Below are positions 42,471 to 50,933 of a stretch of 64,000 nucleotides of DNA, in pieces. The translations under genes and the position numbers were made by a program. The stretch is taken from assembly GCA_963719875.1 (NCBI GenBank), contig CAVRDJ010000002.1:1364001-1428000 (forward strand), in the 5' to 3' direction. The stretch comes from Palsa-360 sp963719875. GTDB lineage: Bacteria; Acidobacteriota; Terriglobia; Acidiferrales; UBA7541. The notes under the pieces are model-generated. The model saw only the letters and a list, made by a program, of their open reading frames with translations, did no database searches and was not told the DNA's origin. Positions within the stretch are counted from its first letter, which is position 1. The number at the start of each line of letters is the position of its first letter.

Positions 42471-43538
42471 TTACTTGCGGACGATCACTTCGGCGATTCG
42501 CTCAGCGGCGCGTCCATCCCAGAGGGGAGGGACACCCGTGTTTTTTCGTTCGTGGCTCAAGACTCGGGTCAATTCGCGCGTCAAAACCGCCGTGTCCCTG
42601 CCTACCAGCACATTCGTGCCGATGGTGATGGTTACCGGGCGCTCGGTATTCTCGCGCACGGTCAGGCATGGCACGCCAAGAAACGTGGTTTCTTCCTGGA
42701 TTCCGCCGGAATCCGTGATGACAACCGCGGCATGTTTCTGCAGGGCCAGGAAATCCAGATAGGGCAACGGCTCCAAAAAACGAATGTGTTTGTTTTTTTC
42801 GGCGCTACTTCCGAGGCTGGCAATTTTCTGGCGCGTGCGTGGATGCACTGGAAAAATGACTTCGAGGTCATGCCCAACCCGTTCCAGGCTCGACAGCAGG
42901 GAACTCAGCCAGTCCAGGTCGTCCACGTTGGACGGGCGATGCAGAGTGACCAAGGCATAGCGGGATGGCAAGTCGGCGGGCAGACGCCGGTCCGCTTCGG
43001 GCAACATGCGAACGAGCGTGTCGATCATCACGTTTCCGACAAGGAACACTTTTTCGGGGGCGATTCCCTCGCGCGCCAAATTGCGATTGCCGTCCTCGGA
43101 AGGCGTAAAGAGCAGATCGGAAAGCTGATCGGTGACCAGGCGGTTGATCTCCTCCGGCATTTCCCGATCGAACGATCGCAGACCCGCTTCCACGTGGGCG
43201 ACGCGCACCATCAGTTTGGAACAGACGAGCGCGGCGGCAACGGTCGAATTCACGTCGCCATAGACCACGACGAGGTCCGGCTTCTTTTCCAGCACCACGG
43301 GTTCGAAGCGGCACATGATGTGCGCGGTCTGCTGCGCGTGCGATCCTGAACCGACTTGCAGGTTGACGTCGGGCGCGGGCATCCCCAGTTGCTGAAAAAA
43401 TACGTCGGACATGTTGAAGTCGTAGTGCTGTCCCGTGTGCACGACGATCTGCTCCACAGGGAAAGCAGAAAGCGCGCGAATAACGGGCGCGGCCTTCATG
43501 AAATTGGGTCTGGCTCCGATTACATGAACGATTCGCAT
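42471..43538 (-). CDS. wecB: UDP-N-acetylglucosamine 2-epimerase (non-hydrolysing, WecB/WbpI-like)
   Basis: 355 residues. GT-B-like fold starting MRIVHVIGARPNFMKAAPVIR, then VHTGQHYDFNMS, VYGDVNSTVAAALVC and the C-terminal SGGIQEETTFLGVPCLTVRENTERP, all hallmarks of the WecB family. It interconverts UDP-GlcNAc and UDP-ManNAc, or, in WbpI-type members, the 2-epimers of UDP-diacetamido-uronic acid. Its place in the same gene run as WbpB/D/E-like genes makes the WbpI-type role possible. It lies 38 bases upstream of the deacetylase-like gene, so they are likely co-transcribed. Confidence 0.88.
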   Translation of the reverse strand: MRIVHVIGARPNFMKAAPVIRALSAFPVEQIVVHTGQHYDFNMSDVFFQQLGMPAPDVNLQVGSGSHAQQTAHIMCRFEPVVLEKKPDLVVVYGDVNSTVAAALVCSKLMVRVAHVEAGLRSFDREMPEEINRLVTDQLSDLLFTPSEDGNRNLAREGIAPEKVFLVGNVMIDTLVRMLPEADRRLPADLPSRYALVTLHRPSNVDDLDWLSSLLSSLERVGHDLEVIFPVHPRTRQKIASLGSSAEKNKHIRFLEPLPYLDFLALQKHAAVVITDSGGIQEETTFLGVPCLTVRENTERPVTITIGTNVLVGRDTAVLTRELTRVLSHERKNTGVPPLWDGRAAERIAEVIVRK

Positions 43539-43724
43539 TTATTCTCGATTCAAAACGAGTATTTGGCCGAGATTTCTCCCGACCGCTCTGAGCGCGGCAA
43601 AATAATGTTGCGCGTTCTGTTCATCCCTGCGGCGTTTGCCGTTTGCCGCGTCGAAATCCCCGGCGCAGTATAGTTCAGCTGGTTCACGGAGGACGCAGGT
43701 TTTTCGTAGCGCCGGCGCTACGGG

Positions 43725-44759
43725 CTAGCCGATATGCCGATACAGAATTTTGCCTGCTGCGGACAAGACACCGTCCGGGAGAATGGAAAACATTCGGCGC
43801 GCCAAACCGGAATCTCCCCAAGAGCGTGCTTCCTGCTTGATGGTCTGCGGATAGCGGTAATACGTCAGTGTCCGCTTCGTCGTGCCAAACTTGTCCTTGA
43901 ACGCAACCAGGCCCTCATTATCCATTTCGGAGCGCCCGAAATCGATGCAGTCCGCTCCCGTAGCCTTGCCTTCCTCGATGAGCTTCCAAAAGAGAAACGG
44001 CATGCCGCCCATTTGGTGAAACGCCCCGTCCGAGCATCCGTACTTGTAAATGATGTTGGAGCGGTGCCGCAACGTGAGCAGAGTGGCAATGGGAGCGCCG
44101 TTTTTTCGGGCCACCCGGATCTGAAGCGCGTCGCCCATGCTTTTGGCCAGATTCTGGAACCAGTTGATCGGTTGAGGCGGCAATTGATGGCGCCGCCTGG
44201 TGATGAGCAGCAAGCGGTAGAACGTCTCGATAAAATCAGCGGAGCGGCCCACTTCGTAAGAAAGCTGCTCCTTTTCCGCGCGCCGGATTTTTCGCTGGAT
44301 GGAATCCTTGTGCAAGCCTTTGAAGAGTTGCTCGATGCTCGGCGCGAGATCCAACTCGTGAAAGCAAAAGGATTCGGTAGCCTGAAATTCGTTTCCCAGA
44401 TTCGCCGACGCCAGCAATGGCCGAAATTCCAGGTACTTGCAATGTTGCCGTTTGCATTCCTCGACAAGGCGATCGGATAACAATCGCCGTTCACCGGAAT
44501 CGCTGAACAACGGTTCACAATGGTCGGCAAAGGGCAAGGAAACCATTCGAGTCCCCGTCAGCCAACTGGTGATGCGGCACGCCACAATTCCGTCCGTTAA
44601 GGATTCGCCCGGGGGCGCGGAGGTCAGCACAAATGGCTTATAGCCGTACGTTTGCTTCAACGCTTCGAGCCAGCCTCGCCGATGGAACGCCGAAGCACTC
44701 GGATGGCGAGCAACCAAGTCATCCCAGCGCGTATCGATAAGTGGATCGATGATATTCAA
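43725..44759 (-). CDS. FemAB-like GNAT protein of EPS loci (XrtA/PEP-CTERM-associated type)
   Basis: 344 residues from a TTG (preceded by GGAAGG). The double-GNAT FemAB/CelD pattern is visible. SAFHRRGWLEALKQTYGYKP and VSLPFADHCEPLF are in the first half, and IQRKIRRAEKEQLSYEV, IATLLTLRHRSNIIYKYGCSD and ADCIDFGRSEMDNEGLVAFK in the second. Such proteins are often found in exosortase-linked EPS loci and probably transfer an acyl or aminoacyl group to a polymer. No exosortase gene is in the window. The function is inferred from family and context. Confidence 0.7.
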   Translation of the reverse strand: MNIIDPLIDTRWDDLVARHPSASAFHRRGWLEALKQTYGYKPFVLTSAPPGESLTDGIVACRITSWLTGTRMVSLPFADHCEPLFSDSGERRLLSDRLVEECKRQHCKYLEFRPLLASANLGNEFQATESFCFHELDLAPSIEQLFKGLHKDSIQRKIRRAEKEQLSYEVGRSADFIETFYRLLLITRRRHQLPPQPINWFQNLAKSMGDALQIRVARKNGAPIATLLTLRHRSNIIYKYGCSDGAFHQMGGMPFLFWKLIEEGKATGADCIDFGRSEMDNEGLVAFKDKFGTTKRTLTYYRYPQTIKQEARSWGDSGLARRMFSILPDGVLSAAGKILYRHIG

Positions 44760-44901
44760 AGGTTTTGCAAGTCCTTCCGCAAAAAATCAAAACCGTGGCT
44801 GCCGGAGGCGCGAATCGTGGAAAATAAACCGCCAGGATATTTAGATGTGCGCGCGCCAGCGCTTCGGGATTCCAGGCGCCGAAGTGCGCGGCGGATCATC
44901 T

Positions 44902-45510
44902 CTACTTAACCGTTGCGGATGCTCCCATCGCGGCGGTTGCCGCGGCTATCGCTTGTTCGACCGCATCGCAGAGCGCATGCCCCACCAGGATGTGGCACTC
45001 CTGAATGCGGGGTGTTTCGTTTGACGGCGCGGCGATCAGCACATCGACCAGTTCGCGCATGCGCCCTCCGGAAGCCCCGGTGAGACCGATGGTATAGACG
45101 CCCATCTGGCGCGCGACCGTGAGGGCTTCCAGGATGTTCTGGGAATTTCCGGAAGTGCTGATGCCGACGGCCACGTCGCCAGCGGTGGCGAGAGCCTGGA
45201 GCTGCCGGGAGAACACGTGTTCATAGCCGTAATCGTTCGCGATGGCGGTTACGGCGGAGGCATTTGTGTGGAGTGCAACGGCCGGCAGCGGACGGCGTTC
45301 GCGCAAATAGCGTCCGAGGAATTCAGCGGCGAGATGCTGCGCGTCCGCGGCGCTGCCGCCATTTCCGAAGAAGAGCGCCTTATGGCCGCTGCGAAAGGCT
45401 GCGATGAGCGCGCCGGCTGCGGCAGTCATGGCGGGCAAACAGGCTTCCAGTATGTGGCCGTGAACCTCGATGCTGCCTTCGATGTTCTTACGGAGAATGT
45501 TGTCCGTCAT
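44902..45510 (-). CDS. gmhA: Phosphoheptose isomerase-like SIS-domain protein
   Basis: 202 residues, a single SIS domain of the GmhA type. It has ALFFGNGGSAADAQHLAAEF (phosphate loop and GmhA signature), NDYGYEHVFSRQL and GISTSGNSQNILEALTVA, then IQECHILVGHALCDAVE with the zinc-binding His in the C-terminal helix. GmhA turns sedoheptulose-7-phosphate into D-glycero-D-manno-heptose-7-phosphate. No hldE or gmhB is nearby, so it may supply heptose to this EPS from elsewhere-encoded steps, or act as a related sugar-phosphate isomerase. Confidence 0.85.
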   Translation of the reverse strand: MTDNILRKNIEGSIEVHGHILEACLPAMTAAAGALIAAFRSGHKALFFGNGGSAADAQHLAAEFLGRYLRERRPLPAVALHTNASAVTAIANDYGYEHVFSRQLQALATAGDVAVGISTSGNSQNILEALTVARQMGVYTIGLTGASGGRMRELVDVLIAAPSNETPRIQECHILVGHALCDAVEQAIAAATAAMGASATVK

Positions 45511-45558
45511 GATTGCTTCTGCGTGCCGGAGCGGCTCGGCGACACTCCGTCGAACTTA

Positions 45559-46695
45559 TCACTTGCGCCCTTTTTGATCGAGCCGAATCTTTGATTCCGC
45601 AATGTCGGTAATGTGGTTGATGATCGTCTCGAGCGCCGGGCTTTTCTGATGGCTGAGGGAAAGAACCTCTTTGTCGCGTCGAACGGCTCGTATTTTTGTA
45701 TGAACTTGTTCCACGCTCTCCAGGAGAACGAGCCGGCCTTGCGACGCCAAAAATCGATCCACGGCGCCGATCGGTCCGCGGAAGATGCTGTAGACGGGAA
45801 CTCCCATCGCCGCGGCTTCCCGGTTCATGGTTCCACCGCCGCTGACGACCAAATCCGAGTTCCAGATGATGTTCATCCCGTCTTCGACGCGAGCCGGAAT
45901 CACTATCTTGCCAGAGGCAAGTTCCTGGGTCCAGGCGGCGCGCAATTCATTTTCTTGATTCTTGTTCCGGGGCAGTAATAGGACGCGCGCGCCCGGCAGG
46001 TTGCTGAATTTTTCGAGAGTTGCCGCTAACAATCCTTCGGCTTCCGGATTATGGTAGTGGGCCTCGGTGGCGGGGGGCCGCACGGTGACCAGCAATTCGT
46101 CCTGCGCAATGCCGAGGCGCGGCCTCAGGAGCGGGTCCGGGCGGAAGCTGGGCAGGTAGACATCTTCCTTGATGCCGGGATACTTTAGAATCTTGATCCG
46201 ATTGCTTGCGAGTCCCTCCGTTGGAATGATCTCGGGAAAAATCACCCAAATCTTGATGAAGGGCAGCTTGGAAGTGTGTTCGTAATCGATAATGGCGATC
46301 GACGGGATTCCCAGCAGGGTTGAAGCCAGGATACACCCGCGCGACCCGTGCGCCAGCGAAAGATCGATCTTCTCTTTCCGAACGATATAGGCAAGCGCGA
46401 TGGCGCGCCAGGCCGTGCCAAATATTTTCAGAATTTTGCTTTTCCCGTAATGTTTGCCGACGACGCGGGCGTGAACTCCGTAATAGTCCATGAGTTCGCA
46501 GACCTGGTAGGAATCCCGCGCCGTTAGGAAAATCTCGAAGCCCTTGGCCTTTAGCTCCTGCATGACGGGAACGAAAAATGGTACATGCGGCGAATTTTCC
46601 AGATCGATCCAGATTTTTTTCTGGACAGCCGGAGGCTTCGCAACCATCGGCGGGGTTGGCGTCGTTTCAGCAGTTAATTCCAATGTCGAGTTCAT
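45559..46695 (-). CDS. DUF354 glycosyltransferase-like protein (GT-B fold), copy 2
   Basis: 378 residues, closely similar to the + strand copy at 23671-24834. KKIWIDLENSPHVPFFVPVM, FLTARDSYQVCELMDYYG, VTVRPPATEAHYH and SGGGTMNREAAAMGVPVYS are shared almost word for word. The N-terminal 28 residues are different and hydrophilic. One copy sits in each of the two convergent EPS gene groups, each group with its own ops-like element. A UDP-sugar transferase-like role is probable. It lies between gmhA and the aminotransferase gene. Confidence 0.8.
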   Translation of the reverse strand: MNSTLELTAETTPTPPMVAKPPAVQKKIWIDLENSPHVPFFVPVMQELKAKGFEIFLTARDSYQVCELMDYYGVHARVVGKHYGKSKILKIFGTAWRAIALAYIVRKEKIDLSLAHGSRGCILASTLLGIPSIAIIDYEHTSKLPFIKIWVIFPEIIPTEGLASNRIKILKYPGIKEDVYLPSFRPDPLLRPRLGIAQDELLVTVRPPATEAHYHNPEAEGLLAATLEKFSNLPGARVLLLPRNKNQENELRAAWTQELASGKIVIPARVEDGMNIIWNSDLVVSGGGTMNREAAAMGVPVYSIFRGPIGAVDRFLASQGRLVLLESVEQVHTKIRAVRRDKEVLSLSHQKSPALETIINHITDIAESKIRLDQKGRK

Positions 46696-46773
46696 GAGAG
46701 GAGATCCCCGTGGAATGGATGTTCGGCTAAGTTATGCCATCCTGCTATCCACTTCGAAAGGCCGGACGGTTCG

Positions 46774-47994
46774 CTACCGAACCATTTCAACGCGGAGGCA
46801 GCGCAGCATTTCACGGACGACGCGGACCTGCTGTTCCGCCTGCAGAGTCGGAAACATCGGCAGCGATACGATCTCCGAAGCTACTTTTTCCGAGACCGGG
46901 AATTCACCTTGCCGATAGTTCAAATAGTCGTAGGCTTTTTGCATGTGCAACGGAATCGGATAGTGGATTCCCGTGGCGATGCCTGCCTTCTTGAGGTGCT
47001 CGATCATGCCGTTGCGATCGTTGGTGCGGACGACGTACAGGTGGTAGACCGCGCGAGACCAGGTCGGTTCGAACGGGCGAATGACGCTGCCTTCCGCGCT
47101 GGCGAGCAACTGGTTGTACTCGGCAGCCCGCTCGCGCCGCGCCGCATTCCAATTCGCCAGGTGAGCCAGCTTCACGTGCAAGAAACCGGCCTGCATGGCG
47201 TCGAGCCTCCCGTTGTAGCCTTCCATGTCATGGTAATACTTTTTGGCCTGGCCATGATCCCGGAGGACCTTCACTTTGTGGGCCAGTTTGGCGTCGTTTG
47301 TGGTGACCGCGCCGGCTTCCCCGCACGCTCCCAGATTCTTCCCCGGATAGAAGCTGAACGCCGCGGCGCGTCCCATCGAGCCGGCTTTCATCCAGCTATT
47401 GTTCTGTTTTGAAAAATACTCGGCGCCGTGGGCCTGGCATGCGTCTTCAATCACGACCAGGCCATACTGTTCGGCCAGGGCCAGGATCGCGTCCATGTCC
47501 GCCATCTGCCCGTACAGGTGCACGGGAATGATGCCGCCCACGCGACGGCCGCTCCGGCGGCTGATGAGCTTTCCGGTAGTGTCCTTGCTGCACTGCTTTT
47601 CCAAATATTCCCGCAGCCGCTCCGGGCTCATGTTGTAGGTGCGCTCGTCCACGTCGACGAACTCGGGATGCGCGCCGGCCTGTGAAATGGCTTCACTGGT
47701 GGCGATGAAGGTATGGGGCACGGTCACGATGACGTCACCCGGTTGGATGCCCGCGCCCATAATGGCGAATCGCAACGCGTCGGTTCCGCTGCTGACGGCC
47801 ACGGCGTGGCCCGCGCTGCAGAAATCGGCAAACGCCTTTTCAAAATCCTCCACCATGGGCCCGCCGATGAAACCGGCCGTGCGGATTACCTGCTGAAACA
47901 CTTTTGTCAGTTCCTGTTCCAGCTCGACATGGGGAGTAATCAAATCCAGAAACGGAATACCATTCGCATTGCCATTTCCATTCGGTGTGCTCAC
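46774..47994 (-). CDS. DegT/DnrJ/EryC1-family sugar aminotransferase (WbpE-like)
   Basis: 406 residues. PLP-dependent fold with IPFLDLITPHVELEQEL, SSGTDALRFAI (phosphate cup), VIEDACQAHGAEY and the Schiff-base lysine in SFYPGKNLGACGEAG. The family aminates 3-keto or 4-keto nucleotide sugars with glutamate. Its GTG start overlaps the stop of the preceding acetyltransferase gene (GTGA). With the dehydrogenase and acetyltransferase upstream it forms the WbpB-WbpD-WbpE set for UDP-2,3-diacetamido sugars. The first 10 residues are an Asn/Gly-rich tail also seen at the start of the dehydrogenase. Confidence 0.88.
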   Translation of the reverse strand: MSTPNGNGNANGIPFLDLITPHVELEQELTKVFQQVIRTAGFIGGPMVEDFEKAFADFCSAGHAVAVSSGTDALRFAIMGAGIQPGDVIVTVPHTFIATSEAISQAGAHPEFVDVDERTYNMSPERLREYLEKQCSKDTTGKLISRRSGRRVGGIIPVHLYGQMADMDAILALAEQYGLVVIEDACQAHGAEYFSKQNNSWMKAGSMGRAAAFSFYPGKNLGACGEAGAVTTNDAKLAHKVKVLRDHGQAKKYYHDMEGYNGRLDAMQAGFLHVKLAHLANWNAARRERAAEYNQLLASAEGSVIRPFEPTWSRAVYHLYVVRTNDRNGMIEHLKKAGIATGIHYPIPLHMQKAYDYLNYRQGEFPVSEKVASEIVSLPMFPTLQAEQQVRVVREMLRCLRVEMVR

Positions 47995-48485
47995 TTGATG
48001 GCCTCCACAGCGGATTCAATCTTGCGAAACATCTTTGCGGGGTTTCCGCCCACAATGCAATTCGCGGGAACGTCCTTCGTGACGACGCTGCCGGCACCGA
48101 CGATCGCATTCTCCCCGATCGTGACATTCGCGAGAATCGTGGCGCCCGTGCCGATGGATGCTCCGTTCTTGATGACGGTCCGCTCGACTTTCCAGTCGGC
48201 TTCGGTTTGCAATTGCCCGTTTGCGGTCGCGCGGGGATAAATATCATTGATGAACATCACGCCATGCCCGATGAAGACGTTGTCCTCGATGGTCACTCCC
48301 TCGCAGATGAATGTATGGCTGGAAATCTTGCATTGGCGGCCCACCGACGCGTTCTTTTGAATTTCCACGAACGCTCCGATTTTCGTGTCGTCGCCGATTT
48401 CGCATCCGTACAGGTTGATGAACTTGGAAAGCTTCACTCCCTTGCCGAGCTTTACGTCCGGGGCAATGCTGCAGTATTCGTTCAC
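47991..48485 (-). CDS. Left-handed beta-helix N-acetyltransferase (WbpD-like)
   Basis: 164 residues from the GTG at 48485, which overlaps the stop of the dehydrogenase gene (GTGA). It is a hexapeptide-repeat protein with rungs such as IGDDTKIGAFVEIQKNASVG and NGASIGTGATILANVTIGEN, and the ending VGAGSVVTKDVPANCIVGG typical of UDP-sugar 3-N-acetyltransferases (WbpD/WlbB type). It acetylates the amino group put on by the downstream aminotransferase, using acetyl-CoA. An in-frame extension upstream overlaps the dehydrogenase gene and is not gene-like. Confidence 0.87.
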   Translation of the reverse strand: MNEYCSIAPDVKLGKGVKLSKFINLYGCEIGDDTKIGAFVEIQKNASVGRQCKISSHTFICEGVTIEDNVFIGHGVMFINDIYPRATANGQLQTEADWKVERTVIKNGASIGTGATILANVTIGENAIVGAGSVVTKDVPANCIVGGNPAKMFRKIESAVEAIK

Positions 48486-49522
48486 AGGCGCACCAATTCT
48501 CCTTTCTTCTTGATGGACAGGTCGGCCGCCTCGAGCATGCGCACGACGCGCAGGCCGGCCTGGCCGTCGTTGAACGGCGTTTTGTTGTGGACAATGCAGT
48601 CGGCGAAATATTCCAGCTCCACGCGCAGCGCTTCCAGCTGTTCGAGCTGGGGCGCCCACATGTCGCCGGACCGGTAATTCACCAGCAACTCGCGGACTTT
48701 ATCGCCGGAGGTGATCTTGACGCCTTTGTCGTACACGCGGATTTTTTCGTCGGCGACCAGATCGTTCCAGACCAGCATTTTCTTCTGCCCGCCAATCATG
48801 GTCATCCGGATCTTGACGGGAGAGAGCCAGTTGACATTGATGTGCGCGATGACGTTGTTCGGGAAATAGATCGTCATGAACGCCACGTCTTCAACGCCGT
48901 TCAGATGGCTTTCGCCCGTGGCGACGATGGCTTCGGGTTCGCCCTTGATCAAGTGGTCCATGATCGAGAGGTCGTGCGGAGCCAGGTCCCAAATCACGCT
49001 GACGTCATGCTGGAACAGGCCCAGGTTCACCCGCAGCGAATCGTAGTAATACAGGTCTCCGAGCGCTCCGCTCTCGGTCAGCTCGCGTATCTTTCGGACC
49101 GCGCCGGTGAACAAAAAGGTGTGGTCCACCATGATTTTCAGGTTCTTGCGGGCCGCCAGGTCGATCAGTTCGTCGGCCTGCTCGGAAGTGGAAGTAAATG
49201 GTTTTTCGACGAACACATGCTTGCCGTTTTCCAGAGCGGCTTTGGCGAGTTTGTAGTGCGTCCACACCGGAGTGACGACCGCGACGGCGTCAATCTTGGG
49301 CGATTTGAGAATATCCTCGGGGTCGGTCGTGACCTCGAGACCCGGATAATTCTTCTTGGCGCGCGCCAGCGCGCTCGGATTCATGTCGCAGAGCATTTCG
49401 ACGCGCGTGTGGTCCACGGAAAAGAAGTTCCGAACCACGTTCGGGCCCCAATACCCGTAACCGATCACGCCGACTCGTATCATGGCTTGTTTGGCGCCGT
49501 TGGAATTGCCGTTTTGACTCAT
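48482..49522 (-). CDS. Gfo/Idh/MocA-family dehydrogenase (WbpB-like)
   Basis: 346 residues from ATG 49522, with GGGAGAA before it. The NAD motif is GVIGYGYWGPNVVRNF. EKPFTSTSEQADELI contains the conserved EKP lysine, and the C-terminal domain has MVDHTFLFTGAVRKIREL. WbpB-type members oxidise C3 of UDP-GlcNAcA to the 3-keto form, the substrate for the WbpE-like aminotransferase two genes downstream. The needed C6 dehydrogenase (WbpA type) is not in the window. The N-terminus MSQNGNSNGAKQA is a short polar tail like that of the aminotransferase. A start at 49582 is possible but less likely. Confidence 0.87.
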   Translation of the reverse strand: MSQNGNSNGAKQAMIRVGVIGYGYWGPNVVRNFFSVDHTRVEMLCDMNPSALARAKKNYPGLEVTTDPEDILKSPKIDAVAVVTPVWTHYKLAKAALENGKHVFVEKPFTSTSEQADELIDLAARKNLKIMVDHTFLFTGAVRKIRELTESGALGDLYYYDSLRVNLGLFQHDVSVIWDLAPHDLSIMDHLIKGEPEAIVATGESHLNGVEDVAFMTIYFPNNVIAHINVNWLSPVKIRMTMIGGQKKMLVWNDLVADEKIRVYDKGVKITSGDKVRELLVNYRSGDMWAPQLEQLEALRVELEYFADCIVHNKTPFNDGQAGLRVVRMLEAADLSIKKKGELVRL

Positions 49523-49788
49523 AGATTCTCCCGACCGATTCCGGTGAGCCTGTCTTCCGGCTCCGCGGTGGATGGATTTCATTCATTCGATTCATACCCG
49601 TCCTGCGGTTCGGGGGATCCAGGAACACCTCAGAAAGCGACTTGCGTCTGCCTGGTTGCTGTCCGGTAAAGCGTGGAAGCGGCAACGATTCCCAACCTGT
49701 GTTGGGGGTTTGCGGCTTCTACCCTCAGTCCTTTTCCTTACCGAACCGTTACACAATCGAAAATCGAAATTAGAACCGTTGGCTGATT

Positions 49789-50373
49789 TCAGACACTGGC
49801 TACTTCGAGCTCGGATAATTCTTCGGTCGCTCCGGCCGGCGCTGTCTGAGGAGACCCCAGCGGAGTGATCCGGGAACGATCAATTTCGAGCGCCACTGAC
49901 CGGCGGAGCAGCGTCACGGAAATAACGACGCGGTGGCTCCCTTTAAAGCTCGTTAAAATTCCTTCCATCCCATCCAGTACATCGTCTTTAATACGAACTC
50001 GTTCGCCGATCTCAACGTAGGGCCACGGCTCCATATGGATGCCGGACCCGATGGCCGCCTGGATAGCAAGAATCTCCGCTTCGTCTACCGCAACGGGAGT
50101 CTTGCCTCTTCCCACCACCGAAATGACTCCGGGCGTAATCAATACAGGGAGGCGATTGTGGACATCAAAACGGCAGAAAACGTATCCGGGGAATAATGGC
50201 GACTCGACCACTTTGAAGCGGTCGGACCATTTGCGCTTGGTCGTGTACGTGGGCATGAGAGTTTCCAGCCCCTTGCCCCTTAGCAACGCCGCCGTGGTGC
50301 CTTCCCACCGGGATCGGATCTGAAGTGCAAACCAGCTAAAGCTGGTGCAAGATTTGGTCTGGTTCATGGCCAT
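49789..50373 (-). CDS. NusG-like transcription antiterminator (RfaH/UpxY/LoaP type)
   Basis: 194 residues from ATG 50373 (ATG 50367 also possible). The NGN domain starts WFALQIRSRWEGTTAALL and continues through ETLMPTYTTKRKWSDRFKVV and SPLFPGYVFCRF, the core pattern of NusG. The KOW part is YVEIGERVRIKDDVLDGMEG. It is a specialised paralogue: it heads a polysaccharide operon, differs in length from housekeeping NusG, and has an ops-like DNA element 46 bases upstream. By analogy with RfaH, UpxY and LoaP it should load onto RNA polymerase in this leader and carry it through the long EPS operon. It may also act at the second ops-like site (23497). Confidence 0.85.
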   Translation of the reverse strand: MAMNQTKSCTSFSWFALQIRSRWEGTTAALLRGKGLETLMPTYTTKRKWSDRFKVVESPLFPGYVFCRFDVHNRLPVLITPGVISVVGRGKTPVAVDEAEILAIQAAIGSGIHMEPWPYVEIGERVRIKDDVLDGMEGILTSFKGSHRVVISVTLLRRSVALEIDRSRITPLGSPQTAPAGATEELSELEVASV

Positions 50374-50418
50374 GTCGATTGGGACCCCTTGTGCTCGGTC
50401 CCGGCCGCAATGTGTGGG

Positions 50419-50430
50419 CAAGCTACCGCC
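50419..50430 (-). promoter_or_regulatory. ops/JUMPstart-like element upstream of the NusG-like gene
   Basis: On the minus strand GGCGGTAGCTTG, preceded by TTA, in non-coding DNA 46 bases before the ATG at 50373. It shares the core GGCGGTAGCNT with the E. coli ops element and with 23497-23509. Between it and the ATG, gggaccccttgtgctcggtccc (50381-50402) can form a 6-base-pair hairpin. Confidence 0.6.
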
Positions 50431-50905
50431 CTAAAGTCCCCATCACAGCCCTCAAAGACTCTCTAAAGCAATCGCAATCAGGCTTCCAAAGCGCCCTCAG
50501 GCCTGATAGAAGGTTCTTGAATCGATATTTGGCTAACCTACTGCAAATAAGCTCCTTACGTCTGTTAAATCGGTGTTCCGCCACTTTCCTCTTGGCCTGA
50601 CTCCCGGGTAAGGAGAAATCGAAGAAAAGTCTTTCCACAATGTACCCAAAGGGTTCCAAGGACCCCAAGACTCAGTCCCGTCAAAGGAAGGCCTTCCCAT
50701 AGGGGGCAGTTTTCTCATAACCTGCTGACAATCAACGGCTTTGCAGCGAATTTGCGGCCCTTGTATGCAATTTTGGAACTTTGGGACGGGGCCTCTCAAT
50801 CCAGCGGGCGGCGTCGCGCGATTTCTGATCACAGACCACACGGTCAGGGCAGATCCTGTTCCGCCAGGAGATAGGATCAGTGCGCGCGGAGCCAGCCAGG
50901 GCCCT
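50431..50905. other. Intergenic region with the promoter of the NusG-like gene
   Basis: About 475 bases. A long minus-strand frame crosses it only because the neighbouring lipoprotein gene is read in the wrong frame after a shift; its text is not protein-like. No other gene is supported. Confidence 0.45.
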
Positions 50906-50922
50906 GCCCGCCCGTGGCGGGC
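50906..50922 (-). terminator. Possible terminator of the ASH/Fn3 lipoprotein gene
   Basis: gcccgcc-cgt-ggcgggc, a perfect 7-base stem 11 bases after the corrected stop at 50934. There is no strong T run, so it is only a candidate. Confidence 0.4.
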
Positions 50923-50933
50923 GCAGAGAGAAG

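Noticed and set aside
48587..49669. Plus-strand open frame opposite the WbpB-like gene
   Set aside because: Antisense shadow of a well-supported dehydrogenase gene.
17021..50430. Exosortase/PEP-CTERM sorting system
   Set aside because: FemAB-like, VanZ-like and autokinase genes are typical companions, but no exosortase and no PEP-CTERM tail is present in the window.
50431..50933. Long C-terminal extension of the shorter ASH lipoprotein
   Set aside because: The extension arises from reading past a frameshift; the true Fn3 domain ends at 50934 in the other frame.
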